NCBI GenBank assembly: GCA_019414245.1
Contig: DXMK01000007.1
Span: forward strand, 272,959 to 336,958
Direction of reading: 5' to 3'
Length of the DNA: 64,000 bases
DNA from: Collinsella sp.
GTDB lineage: Bacteria > Actinomycetota > Coriobacteriia > Coriobacteriales > Coriobacteriaceae
Part shown: positions 36,045 through 44,198 of the stretch, in pieces
How positions within the stretch are numbered: the first letter of the stretch is position 1
How the letters are laid out: the number at the start of each line of letters is the position of its first letter
Translations under genes and position numbers: made by a program
The notes under the pieces: model-generated
The model's input: only the letters and a program-made list of their open reading frames with translations
Told to the model about the DNA's origin: nothing
The model's database searches: none

Positions 36045-37394
36045 ATGGACGACCTTTTTTCTGCTTCGACGCGCGAGCGTTCCTTTCAGAATGCGCCGCT
36101 TGCGGTGCGCATGCGCCCCAATTCGCTCGACGAGTATGTGGGCCAGCAAAAGGCCGTCGGTAAGGGCTCATGGTTGCGTGCCGCGATCGAGCACGATGTG
36201 CTTTCGAGCGTGATACTGTACGGGCCGGCCGGTACGGGCAAGACGACGCTGGCCCACATTATCGCCAACCATACCAAGAGTGAGTTTGTCGAGGTCAGCG
36301 CCGTCACGGGTACCGTGAAGGACCTGCGTCGCGTGATCGACGAGGCAAAGACGCGTCTGAATACGTACGACCGTCGCACCATCCTGTTTATCGACGAGAT
36401 TCATCGCTTTTCGAAGTCACAGCAGGATGCATTGCTGCATGCGGTTGAGAACCGTACCGTCATTATGATTGGTGCCACGACGGAGAACCCGTACTTCGAG
36501 GTCAACTCGGCGTTGCTCTCGCGTGGTCGTGTGGTGGAACTTGAACACCTTAAGGACGAGGACATAGCCACGCTGATCGAGCGTGCGCTCGAGGCTCCGC
36601 ATGGCCTGAACGGTAAGTTCTCGGCCGATGAGGATACGGTCAAGACCATTTGTACGCTGGCCGCGGGTGATGCACGCTCGGCCCTGACGACACTTGAGCT
36701 GGCGAGCGAGTTTGCCGTCACGCGTCCCGATACCGAGGGAACGCCAGCGCCGTCGGCGGGGGAGCGCTATCCCATCACCGTGGATGACGTAAAGATTGCC
36801 AACCCGCGTCGCGGCTTTACGTATGACAAAAACGGTGACATGCACTACGACATCATCAGTGCGTTCATCAAGTCCATGCGCGGTAGCGACCCCGATGCCA
36901 CGGTCTACTGGCTTGCGCGCATGATCGATGCAGGGGAGGATCCTAAGTTTATCGCCCGTCGCATTATGATTCATGCCTCTGAGGACGTTGGCAACGCTGA
37001 CCCGCAGGCGCTTCTTATAGCGCATGCTGCGTTTAAATCTGCCGAGGTTATTGGCTATCCCGAGTGCCGTATTAACCTCGCGCAGGCTGCGCTCTATGTT
37101 TGTTTGGCGCCTAAGTCCAATGCGTGTGAGGCTTCGATCGATGCGGCGCTGGCCGATATCCATTCTAGTGGGCTTCGCGAGGTGCCTAGTTATCTGCGCG
37201 ATCGCCATCGCCCGGGCAGCGATGATTACGGTGTGTATAAGTATCCACATGATTATCCCGAAGGCTGGGTCGATCAGCGCTATTTGCCCGAGGGACTGGA
37301 GCGCGGCGCGTTCTGGCAGCCTGCTGGCCGCGGTTGGGAAGAATGGCGCGTAGAGCAAAGCGAACGCGACCGCAGCGGGAATGCACCGAAGTAG
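36045..37394 (+). CDS. rarA: Replication-associated recombination ATPase RarA/MgsA
   Basis: AAA+ clamp-loader-like ATPase that acts at stalled replication forks. Start placed at ATG 36045 (MDDLFSAS...; the family typically opens with MDLF); ATGs at 36030 and 36039 are in frame. 449 aa: LAVRMRPNSLDEYVGQQ, Walker A LYGPAGTGKTTLAHIIA, Walker B ILFIDEIHRFSKSQQDALL, sensor 1 IGATTENPYFEVNSALLSR, and the C-terminal tetramerisation domain with IKSMRGSDPDATVYWLARM and SEDVGNADPQAL. Full length for the family. Confidence 0.94.
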   Translation: MDDLFSASTRERSFQNAPLAVRMRPNSLDEYVGQQKAVGKGSWLRAAIEHDVLSSVILYGPAGTGKTTLAHIIANHTKSEFVEVSAVTGTVKDLRRVIDEAKTRLNTYDRRTILFIDEIHRFSKSQQDALLHAVENRTVIMIGATTENPYFEVNSALLSRGRVVELEHLKDEDIATLIERALEAPHGLNGKFSADEDTVKTICTLAAGDARSALTTLELASEFAVTRPDTEGTPAPSAGERYPITVDDVKIANPRRGFTYDKNGDMHYDIISAFIKSMRGSDPDATVYWLARMIDAGEDPKFIARRIMIHASEDVGNADPQALLIAHAAFKSAEVIGYPECRINLAQAALYVCLAPKSNACEASIDAALADIHSSGLREVPSYLRDRHRPGSDDYGVYKYPHDYPEGWVDQRYLPEGLERGAFWQPAGRGWEEWRVEQSERDRSGNAPK

Positions 37395-37494
37395 CTGCTG
37401 ATAATTTTGTTCCACGTTGCTGCTCTTGGCATGTTCGGTCCCCTTTGGGGTACCATGGAAACCGTCTGTATTTCGATTCCTTTGGGAGGCTTGT

Positions 37495-38082
37495 ATGAGT
37501 CCCATTCAAATCGCCTTGCTGTTGCTCGCCGTTGCCGGCGTGTGGGCTATCGTTGAGCTCGCGCTTACCCTGCGCAAGACCCGCACCGTTGTCGACTCGC
37601 TCGATAAGACCGTGAACGACCTCAACAACACCATCGCCGAGGCTCAGCCTGTGGTGGCAAAGCTCGATGGCGCTGTCGATGAGCTTACGCCGGCGCTTGC
37701 CCAGATGGAGCCGCTGCTTAAGTCGAGCAAGACCGCGGTCGATGCCCTGACGTCCAACCTTGTTGAGGTTGAGGCCGTCGTTCGCGACATTTCCGAGGTC
37801 ACGGGCAGTGTGGCCGAGGCCAGCAGCGCCGTGTCGAGCGTGACTGATTCTGCCGCCGGTGCTGTGCAGAAGCTCTTCAATAAGGTGAAGGCTCCTGCAG
37901 CCGACGCCGATCGCAAGCTCGCCGCTGCCGCTGCGGAGGCCGAGCAGCCTACCGAGCGCGTCCTAATTGGCGAGGACGAGGCCGCCGCGGGCGACGATGA
38001 TGGTCAGAAGTCTGTATCCAAGCCGGCTCAGTATTACACCTATACGCCCGCCGAGACCTCTGAGGAGTCCTGCGATGAGTAG
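37495..38082 (+). CDS. Membrane-anchored coiled-coil protein, DUF948-like
   Basis: 195-aa protein with one N-terminal membrane helix (PIQIALLLLAVAGVWAIVELA) and a long cytoplasmic coiled coil (TVVDSLDKTVNDLNNTIAEAQ and following), then an Ala/Asp-rich flexible tail. ATG 37495 follows TGGGAGG. Similar architecture to the general-stress DUF948 family (YtxG type), which fits its position as the first gene of the RsbW-like/sigma cassette; the last 8 bp overlap the next gene. No enzymatic motif. Function not known. Confidence 0.7.
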   Translation: MSPIQIALLLLAVAGVWAIVELALTLRKTRTVVDSLDKTVNDLNNTIAEAQPVVAKLDGAVDELTPALAQMEPLLKSSKTAVDALTSNLVEVEAVVRDISEVTGSVAEASSAVSSVTDSAAGAVQKLFNKVKAPAADADRKLAAAAAEAEQPTERVLIGEDEAAAGDDDGQKSVSKPAQYYTYTPAETSEESCDE

Positions 38083-38452
38083 CGAAGCAACCTGCCCTAT
38101 CACGCTGACCGTTGCCGGTGACCCGCGTCTCGCTCGCCTTGTGCGCATGACGGCAGCCAACGTTGGTGCCCTGTGCTCTATGTCTGTCGATCGCATTGAG
38201 GACATCCGCATGGCTGCCGAGGAGGCTTTCATCTTTGGTTGCACCGCGGTCGACTGCGATGACATCACCATCAAATTCGATGTCGATGAGACCCACGTTG
38301 GCATGACTATTACCTTTGGCGACCAGGCTACGGTCGATGAAGACGACCAGGCTGCGGTGTATGCCGAGCTCATCCTCGCGAGCGTGTGCGACTCCTACGA
38401 AAAGACTGCGGCGCCCCTGACGCTTTCCCTCGACCTCAAGGCGGATATTTAA
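38075..38452 (+). CDS. RsbW/SpoIIAB-like anti-sigma protein, degenerate ATPase
   Basis: 125-aa protein with the length and strand-helix pattern of GHKL-type anti-sigma factors (TVAGDPRLARLVRMTAANVG, then DRIEDIRMAAEEAFIFGC, which aligns with the N-box helix). ATG 38075, preceded by GAGGAG, overlaps the upstream gene by 8 bp. It lies 1 bp upstream of a SigB-type sigma gene, the normal rsbW-sigB order. The Asn of the N-box is replaced (EEAFIFGC instead of SEACTNAV-like) and no DxGxG box is visible, so kinase activity is doubtful. No RsbV anti-anti-sigma gene is nearby. Identification depends mainly on context. Confidence 0.7.
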   Translation: MSSEATCPITLTVAGDPRLARLVRMTAANVGALCSMSVDRIEDIRMAAEEAFIFGCTAVDCDDITIKFDVDETHVGMTITFGDQATVDEDDQAAVYAELILASVCDSYEKTAAPLTLSLDLKADI

Positions 38453-38453
38453 T

Positions 38454-39245
38454 ATGACCGAACGTTCCCGGAGCGGCAAGACCGCTTGGGACAAGGAGAA
38501 AACCCGCGAGCTGTTTCGTCGCTACAAGGAGACCGGTGATCCGGACGCCCGCGAGCAGCTCGTCATGTCCCATATGAACCTGGTAAGGTTTCTTGCCAAC
38601 AAATTTAAGAATCGCGGCGAGCCGCTCGACGACCTCATGCAGGTCGGCTATCTCGGTTTGCTCAAGGCTATCGACCGTTTTGATCCCGAGCGCGGACTCG
38701 AGTTCACGACGTTTGCGACACCCACTATCCTGGGCGAGATCAAACGCCATTTCCGCGACAAGGGCTGGAGCGTGCGCGTACCGCGTCGTCTGCAGGAGCT
38801 CTCGGCCAAGGTCAACCAGGCTACTGACAAACTTACCAACGAGCTGCAGCGTTCGCCCAAGGTTGAGGAGATCGCTGAGTATCTAGATGTGACTGTCGAT
38901 GAGGTCCTCGAGGCTATGGAATCGTCTTCGGCCTATACCTCGGTGCCCATCGAGGCTCCTGGTGCGTCCGATTCCGACGATGCGCCGTCGATTCTCGACC
39001 GTTACGCCGACGATGATAACGAGCTCGACTTTACCGATGACCGCCTGGTGATCGAGGAAGCCATCCGCGATTTCTCGCCGCGCGAGCGCGAGGTGATCGA
39101 GCTGCGCTTTGTGAAGGGCATGACCCAGATCGAGATCGCCAAGAAGCTGGGTATTTCTCAGGTGCAGGTTTCGCGTCTGCTGCGCCGCACGCTTAAGAAG
39201 ATTCAGGACAAGATCGACCCCGACGGAGTGATGATTCGTTCATGA
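38454..39245 (+). CDS. sigB: Alternative sigma-70 factor of the SigB/SigF group
   Basis: 263-aa group 3 sigma factor for a stress or developmental regulon. Regions: 2 (QLVMSHMNLVRFLANKFKNR, DDLMQVGYLGLLKAIDRFDP, FTTFATPTILGEIKRHFRDK), 3 (SVRVPRRLQELSAKVNQATD) and 4 with the helix-turn-helix MTQIEIAKKLGISQVQVSRL. The central pattern GEIKRHFRDKGW...VPRRLQEL is diagnostic for the SigB/SigF/SpoIIAC group. Starts 1 bp after the RsbW-like gene and its stop overlaps the permease start (ATGA), so all are coupled. Confidence 0.92.
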   Translation: MTERSRSGKTAWDKEKTRELFRRYKETGDPDAREQLVMSHMNLVRFLANKFKNRGEPLDDLMQVGYLGLLKAIDRFDPERGLEFTTFATPTILGEIKRHFRDKGWSVRVPRRLQELSAKVNQATDKLTNELQRSPKVEEIAEYLDVTVDEVLEAMESSSAYTSVPIEAPGASDSDDAPSILDRYADDDNELDFTDDRLVIEEAIRDFSPREREVIELRFVKGMTQIEIAKKLGISQVQVSRLLRRTLKKIQDKIDPDGVMIRS

Positions 39246-40654
39246 GTGAGCACCCCCAACAAACCGATCGCGTGCTGCGCGACACCCGCATTCTGACGCT
39301 GCGCATTTGGGCTGTTGTCGGCTGCATTGTTATTGCTGCTGTCATCTTTAACCTTATGGGCATCCTGGCACCGGTTATTGAGTTTCTTGCCGTCGGCTCC
39401 ATCATTGCTTTTGTGATGTCCCCGATCACCAACTGGCTCGAGCACCATGGCGTGAATCGCGGCATCGGTTCGCTTATCGCGCTTATTGTTGTTGTTGCCG
39501 TGCTCGTCGGTGTCGTTTGCATCTTGTCGCCGATTCTCTTTGGTCAGATCATGGAAGTCCTGAGCCGTCTGCCCGAGCAGCTTCGTGTTGCGGGTGGCGA
39601 TCTCAACGAGATGATTTCGCATGCCAAGACGCTCAACAACACGCCGCTCAAGGAGTATTTGGACGATAATCTTTCGTCGCTTGTTACTGTGGCATCGAAG
39701 TACGTGTCTCAGATCGCTGCCGAGCTTGGCCGCGGTGTGTTCCCGCTCATCACCAATACGGCCTCGCAGTTGTTCGTGATCTTCCTTGGTCTGGTGCTTG
39801 CGTACTGGATGGCCTGCGACTACCCTCGCATGCACCACGAGATTTGCACCATCATCGGTCAGGAGAAGGAGACCACGTACCGCTTTATGGTCGCCATCCT
39901 TTCTCGCTCTGTCGGCGGCTACATGCGCGGTATGGTCGTGACGTCCATCTGCGGTGGTTTCCTCGCCTTTATCGGTTTTATGATCATCGGCCATCCGTAT
40001 GCGGCGCTCATGGCTATCTTTACCGGCATCATGCATTTGGTTCCAGTCGTCGGTCCTTGGGTGAGCGCGGCAATCGCCACAGTGCTCGGTTTCATGTTCA
40101 GCCCCATGTTGGCGTTATGGACGCTCGTCGTGACGATGGTCGCGCAAAACGTCACCGATAACGTGATTTCGCCTAAGGTTATGCAGAGCTCGGTGCAGGT
40201 GCATCCCATCATGAGCCTCACGGCGCTCGTTATTGGCTCGGCACTCATGGGCCCCATCGGCATGATTATTGCCATCCCGCTTTGTGCGGCCCTCAAAGGT
40301 ATCTTCGTGTTCTACTTCGAGAATGAGACCGGCCGCCAGCTTGTGGCCTATGACGGCGCCGTGTTTAAGGGCACACCGTACCGCGATGCCGATGGCAACC
40401 CGGTCGCCGCCTACGACGCGCTCGGCGACGACACCTTCATTTACGAGTCCGAGCTCATCGGCAACGAGACTGCGCCCGAGGCCCAGGCTATGCCCAAGCC
40501 CGAGCTCGATAATCCTTGGATTAAGCTCTCGGGTCTTCAGCCCGACGCGACGGGCTTTTTCAAGAACCCCTTCGCCAAGGATGATGATTCCAATACGGAC
40601 GACGACACCAAAACCGGCATCGACGGTTCCATGGACGATTCGGATTCTAAATAG
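39242..40654 (+). CDS. AI-2E family (TqsA/PerM-like) membrane permease
   Basis: 470-aa multi-pass membrane protein of PF01594 type, whose members export small molecules or ions; the AI-2 name reflects one E. coli member. About 8 hydrophobic segments, e.g. RIWAVVGCIVIAAVIFNLMG and IGSLIALIVVVAVLVGVVCI; the family core is around YMRGMVVTSICGGFLAFIGF, YAALMAIFTGIMHLVPVVGP and SLTALVIGSALMGPIGMIIA. A long acidic cytosolic C-terminal tail (residues about 380-470) is not part of the family core. Translationally coupled to the sigma gene by ATGA, so it probably belongs to the same stress cassette. Confidence 0.88.
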   Translation: MSEHPQQTDRVLRDTRILTLRIWAVVGCIVIAAVIFNLMGILAPVIEFLAVGSIIAFVMSPITNWLEHHGVNRGIGSLIALIVVVAVLVGVVCILSPILFGQIMEVLSRLPEQLRVAGGDLNEMISHAKTLNNTPLKEYLDDNLSSLVTVASKYVSQIAAELGRGVFPLITNTASQLFVIFLGLVLAYWMACDYPRMHHEICTIIGQEKETTYRFMVAILSRSVGGYMRGMVVTSICGGFLAFIGFMIIGHPYAALMAIFTGIMHLVPVVGPWVSAAIATVLGFMFSPMLALWTLVVTMVAQNVTDNVISPKVMQSSVQVHPIMSLTALVIGSALMGPIGMIIAIPLCAALKGIFVFYFENETGRQLVAYDGAVFKGTPYRDADGNPVAAYDALGDDTFIYESELIGNETAPEAQAMPKPELDNPWIKLSGLQPDATGFFKNPFAKDDDSNTDDDTKTGIDGSMDDSDSK

Positions 40655-40660
40655 GTCCTA

Positions 40661-40900
40661 TTAACGTTTCTTGAAGTTGTAAATGACAAGAAACGCGAGC
40701 AAAGCGATTGATAAGGGGCCGGCTACATAGAAAAAGAGAACGTCAATTGCGCGTAGAGTGTAGTAAGCCTTATCGCCGGACATTACTGCATACAATAAGT
40801 AGCCAAATGCTGGTTGGTTTGCGTACCAGCATGAGAAGGCCAAGAGCGCTAAAAGTGCTACAACCAGAAGTGCATTCAGGACAAATCGTTTACTTTTCAT
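40661..40900 (-). CDS. Small AT-rich two-helix membrane protein, orphan
   Basis: 79-aa protein not recognised from any family. Two strong hydrophobic segments (FVLNALLVVALLALLAFSCW and VLFFYVAGPLSIALLAFLVI) joined by a polar loop with Tyr/Asn, ending in a basic KKR. A proper GGAAGGAG ribosome site precedes the ATG by 6 bp, and a TTGAAA-17-TACATA promoter lies upstream, so it is probably real. Base composition is visibly lower in GC than the neighbours and it is the only minus-strand gene between rarA and recN, suggesting recent acquisition. Possible roles (toxin-like peptide, small regulator) are speculation. Confidence 0.7.
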   Translation of the reverse strand: MKSKRFVLNALLVVALLALLAFSCWYANQPAFGYLLYAVMSGDKAYYTLRAIDVLFFYVAGPLSIALLAFLVIYNFKKR

Positions 40901-40926
40901 CGATCGCTCCTTCCGGGTGACTCTTA

Positions 40927-40955
40927 TATGTAATTCTACAGCAGCCTTTTTTCAA
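40927..40955 (-). promoter_or_regulatory. Promoter of the orphan membrane gene
   Basis: Minus-strand -35 TTGAAA (40955-40950), 17-bp spacer, -10 TACATA (40932-40927), 27 bp upstream of the start codon. Confidence 0.5.
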
Positions 40956-40992
40956 AGGCTTGCTCGGTCCCAAATAACGTGCACTTTCGCTG

Positions 40993-41022
40993 GAGGGTCG
41001 CTGTTTGGCGGCCCTCTTTTTT
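40993..41022 (+). terminator. Terminator or attenuator upstream of alaS
   Basis: 9-bp stem GAGGGTCGC / GCGGCCCTC with a 6-nt loop and six T, 73 bp before the alaS start. It could stop readthrough from the permease gene or attenuate alaS; no T-box elements were seen around it. Confidence 0.75.
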
Positions 41023-41094
41023 GCATGGGCGCGGTGGGATGGTAATATCGTTACGTTTGAACTGTTTCGATGTGAAACCGAGGAGATTCCCTCT

Positions 41095-43752
41095 ATGAGT
41101 GCTGACTACCCGTCAATGACTACGGCTGAGATTCGCTCCAAGTTCCTCAACTTCTTTGAGGAGCGCGGTCTTAAGCTCTATCCTTCTTCGTCCCTCGTCC
41201 CCGACGATCCTTCGCTGCTGCTTGCCAACGCCGGCATGAACCAGTTTAAGGAGTATTACCAGGGCAAGAAGACCATGAAGGAGATCGGCGCGATCTCCTG
41301 CCAGAAGTGCGTCCGCACCAACGACATCGACTGCATCGGCGAGGACGGCCGTCACCTGTCCTTCTTTGAGATGCTCGGCGACTTCTCCTTTGGCGGCGTC
41401 TCCAAGCAGCAGGCCTGCGCCTGGGCCTTTGAGCTCATCACCAAGGAGTTCAAGCTGCCGCTCGACCGCCTGTACTTCACCGTCTTTACCGAGGACGACG
41501 AGACCCACGACGTGTGGCGTTCCCTGGGCGTTGCCGAGGACCACATCTCGCGTCTGGGGGAGGACGACAACTTCTGGGCCGCCGGCCCCACCGGCCCCTG
41601 CGGTCCGTGCTCCGAGATCTACTTTGACATGGGCGAGGAGGTCGGCTGCGGCAGCCCCGACTGTAAGCCCGGCTGCGACTGCGACCGCTTCCTGGAGTTC
41701 TGGAACCTCGTCTTTACCCAGTACGACCGCCAGGAGGACGGCTCCATGCCGGAGCTGCCGCACCGCAACCTCGATACGGGCATGGGCCTGGAGCGCATGG
41801 CCGCTATCATGCAGCACAAGACCGCCAACTACGACGGCGATCTGATGCAGCACCTCATCAAGCTGGGCGAGGAGATCAGCGGCAAGACCTATGACGCCGA
41901 CGATTACTCCGGTGCCAGCCGCTCGCTGCGTATCATCGCCGATCACTCCCGTGCCGTCGACTTTATGATTTCCGACGGCATCCTCCCCGGTAACGAGGGC
42001 CGCGAGTACGTCCTTCGCCGCCTGCTCCGCCGCGCCGTGTTCCACGGTCGCCTGCTGGGCATCGAGGGCGCCTTCCTGACCAAGTTTATCGACGAGGTCA
42101 ACGCTCAGATGGGCGAGGCCTATCCTGAGCTGCTCAAGAACGTCGCGCTCGTCAAGGGTATCGTCGCCTCCGAGGAGGAGCGCTTCTCCACGACGCTCGA
42201 CAACGGTCGCGTCTACCTGGATGAGGCCCTGGCAGCGCTTGCCGACGGCTCCGTCCTTCCGGGCGACGTTGCCTTTAAGCTGCACGACACCTTTGGTTTC
42301 CCCATTGACCTGACTGTCGAGATCGCCGGCGCTGCTGGCCACGACGTCGACATGGACGGCTTCACCGCCTGCATGGAGGACCAGAAGGCCCGCGCTCGTG
42401 CCAACGCCAAGGGCGATGCCTGGGGCAGCTTCAACGACGTGTGGGTCGAGCTTTCCGACAAGGTCGCCGCGACCGAGTTCGACGGCTATGACAACGATGC
42501 GATCGAGGGTGCCAAGGTTGTCGCCATCGTTCGCAACGGCGAGTCCGTCGAGTCCGCTGCCGCCGGCGAGGACGTCGAGGTCGTGCTCGACCGCACCCCG
42601 TTCTACGCCGAGATGGGTGGCCAGCAGGGCGATGCCGGCGAGCTTTCCGCCGAGGGCGTTGTTCTGACCGTTGCCGATACCAAGAACCACAACGGCCTGT
42701 ATGCCCATGTCGCACACGTTGCCGAGGGCACGCTGACCGTCGGTGCTACCGTGACCGCCGCGCTCGACGCCGAGCGCCGTGGTTTCCTGCGCCGCAACCA
42801 CACCGCCACCCACCTGCTCGACGCTGCCCTTAAGCAGGTCCTGGGCGAGCATGTCTCCCAGGCCGGCTCGCTGGTGACGCCCGAGCACCTGCGCTTTGAC
42901 TTTACGCACTTCGAGGCCCTGTCCTCCGAGCAGCTCAAGGCTGTTGAGGACCTGGTCAACCAGCAGATCTTCGCTTCCAAGCCGGTCGTGACCCGTGTCA
43001 TGGGCATCGACGAGGCTAAGGCTGCCGGCGCTGTTGCCCTGTTTGGCGAGAAGTATGGCGACGTCGTCCGCGTCGTCTCCGTGGGCGCTGAGGACCAGCC
43101 GTTCTCCCGCGAACTCTGCGGTGGCACACACGCTGCCAACACCGCCGAGATCGGCCTGTTCAAGATCATTTCCGAGTCCTCCACGGGCTCCAATGTCCGC
43201 CGTATCGAGGCCGTGACCTCTAAGGGTGCCCTCGACTATATGGCCGACCGCCTGGCACTCGTTGACGCCGCCGCCGCTGCGCTCAAGTGCCGCGTAGACG
43301 AGGTTCCCGCCCGCGTGGAGAACCTGCAGGCCGAGCTGCGCGAGACGTCCAATAAGCTCAAGAAGGCTCTGACCGGTGGCTCCTCCGACGCCATCTCCAG
43401 CGCCATCGAGGACGCCGTCGAGCTTGACGGCTATAAGCTCGTTGTCGCTGAGCTCCAGGGCCTTGAGGCTGCCGACCTGCGCAACGTATGGGATACCGTG
43501 CATCAGAAGGTCGCCGGCCCTGTCGCTTGTGTCGTCGCCAGTGTGACTGAGAAGGGCACTCCGGCCCTGCTCGCTGCCGGCTCCGATGACGCCGTCAAGG
43601 CCGGTTTCCACGCCGGTAACGTGATCAAGCAGATCGCGGGTCTGGTCGACGGTCGCGGTGGCGGTCGTCCCAACATGGCCCAGGCCGGTGGCAAGAATGC
43701 TGCCGGCATCGCCGATGCCCTCGCGGCCGCTAAGACCGCGCTCGGCGCCTAA
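41095..43752 (+). CDS. alaS: Alanyl-tRNA synthetase
   Basis: Charges tRNA-Ala and edits mischarged serine/glycine. ATG 41095 with GAGGAG upstream; the frame runs further 5' over the terminator and is not the start. 885 aa: catalytic core (MTTAEIRSKFLNFFEERG, NAGMNQFKEYYQGKK, FEMLGDFSFGG), zinc-containing Cys cluster CGSPDCKPGCDCDRF, editing domain with HTATHLLDAALKQVLGEHV (HxxxH) and CGGTHAANTAEIG, and the C-Ala domain at the end (GGRPNMAQAGGKN). Full-length and intact. Confidence 0.97.
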   Translation: MSADYPSMTTAEIRSKFLNFFEERGLKLYPSSSLVPDDPSLLLANAGMNQFKEYYQGKKTMKEIGAISCQKCVRTNDIDCIGEDGRHLSFFEMLGDFSFGGVSKQQACAWAFELITKEFKLPLDRLYFTVFTEDDETHDVWRSLGVAEDHISRLGEDDNFWAAGPTGPCGPCSEIYFDMGEEVGCGSPDCKPGCDCDRFLEFWNLVFTQYDRQEDGSMPELPHRNLDTGMGLERMAAIMQHKTANYDGDLMQHLIKLGEEISGKTYDADDYSGASRSLRIIADHSRAVDFMISDGILPGNEGREYVLRRLLRRAVFHGRLLGIEGAFLTKFIDEVNAQMGEAYPELLKNVALVKGIVASEEERFSTTLDNGRVYLDEALAALADGSVLPGDVAFKLHDTFGFPIDLTVEIAGAAGHDVDMDGFTACMEDQKARARANAKGDAWGSFNDVWVELSDKVAATEFDGYDNDAIEGAKVVAIVRNGESVESAAAGEDVEVVLDRTPFYAEMGGQQGDAGELSAEGVVLTVADTKNHNGLYAHVAHVAEGTLTVGATVTAALDAERRGFLRRNHTATHLLDAALKQVLGEHVSQAGSLVTPEHLRFDFTHFEALSSEQLKAVEDLVNQQIFASKPVVTRVMGIDEAKAAGAVALFGEKYGDVVRVVSVGAEDQPFSRELCGGTHAANTAEIGLFKIISESSTGSNVRRIEAVTSKGALDYMADRLALVDAAAAALKCRVDEVPARVENLQAELRETSNKLKKALTGGSSDAISSAIEDAVELDGYKLVVAELQGLEAADLRNVWDTVHQKVAGPVACVVASVTEKGTPALLAAGSDDAVKAGFHAGNVIKQIAGLVDGRGGGRPNMAQAGGKNAAGIADALAAAKTALGA

Positions 43753-43769
43753 GAATCTAAGAAGTCGCT

Positions 43770-44198
43770 GTGGTTGCGCTCGCGCTGGACATAGGGGAGA
43801 CCAGGATTGGCATCGCCGTCTCGAGCCGTGATGGCAAGATGGCGATGCCTGTCAAGGTGCTTCCGGCTGCCGAGGTCACCGGTGTGGCCAAGACGTTCCG
43901 CTACCTGGTTGAGGACTATGAGCCCGACATCCTGGTAAGCGGACGTCCCCTGACCATGGCCGGTGAGCCCGGCCCTCAGGCCGAGCGCGTTGCCGCTGTG
44001 GCGCAAAAGATTGCCGACGAGCTCGATCTTCCGTTGGAGTTTGAGGACGAGCGTCTGTCCTCGCAAGAGGCCAAGCGTATCCTGCGCGAGCAGGGACTCA
44101 ACGAAAAGCAGATGAGGGGCAAGATCGACATGATTGCCGCCAGCCTGTTTTTGCAGACGTGGCTCGATCGTAAAAACGAGGAGGTTTCGCATGCCTAG
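43770..44198 (+). CDS. ruvX: Holliday-junction-resolvase-like pre-16S rRNA nuclease RuvX/YqgF
   Basis: 142-aa RNase H-fold nuclease involved in 16S rRNA 5'-end processing. GTG 43770, 17 bp after alaS. Motifs: ALDIGETRIGIAVSSRDG (first Asp; consensus DxGxxRIG), ILVSGRPLTMAGEPGPQAER, EFEDERLSSQEAKR and KIDMIAASLFLQTWLD (last Asp). The alaS-ruvX-mltG order is standard in Gram-positives. Its end overlaps mltG by 8 bp. Confidence 0.93.
   Translation: MVALALDIGETRIGIAVSSRDGKMAMPVKVLPAAEVTGVAKTFRYLVEDYEPDILVSGRPLTMAGEPGPQAERVAAVAQKIADELDLPLEFEDERLSSQEAKRILREQGLNEKQMRGKIDMIAASLFLQTWLDRKNEEVSHA

Noticed and set aside
40960..41094. Possible T-box upstream of alaS
   Set aside because: Only a terminator is present; no TGGN bulge/antiterminator and no GCN specifier loop could be found in this short leader.
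41113..43611. 832-codon minus-strand ORF opposite alaS
   Set aside because: Same antisense artefact; composition is low-complexity Gly/Leu/Val and no start signal is present.
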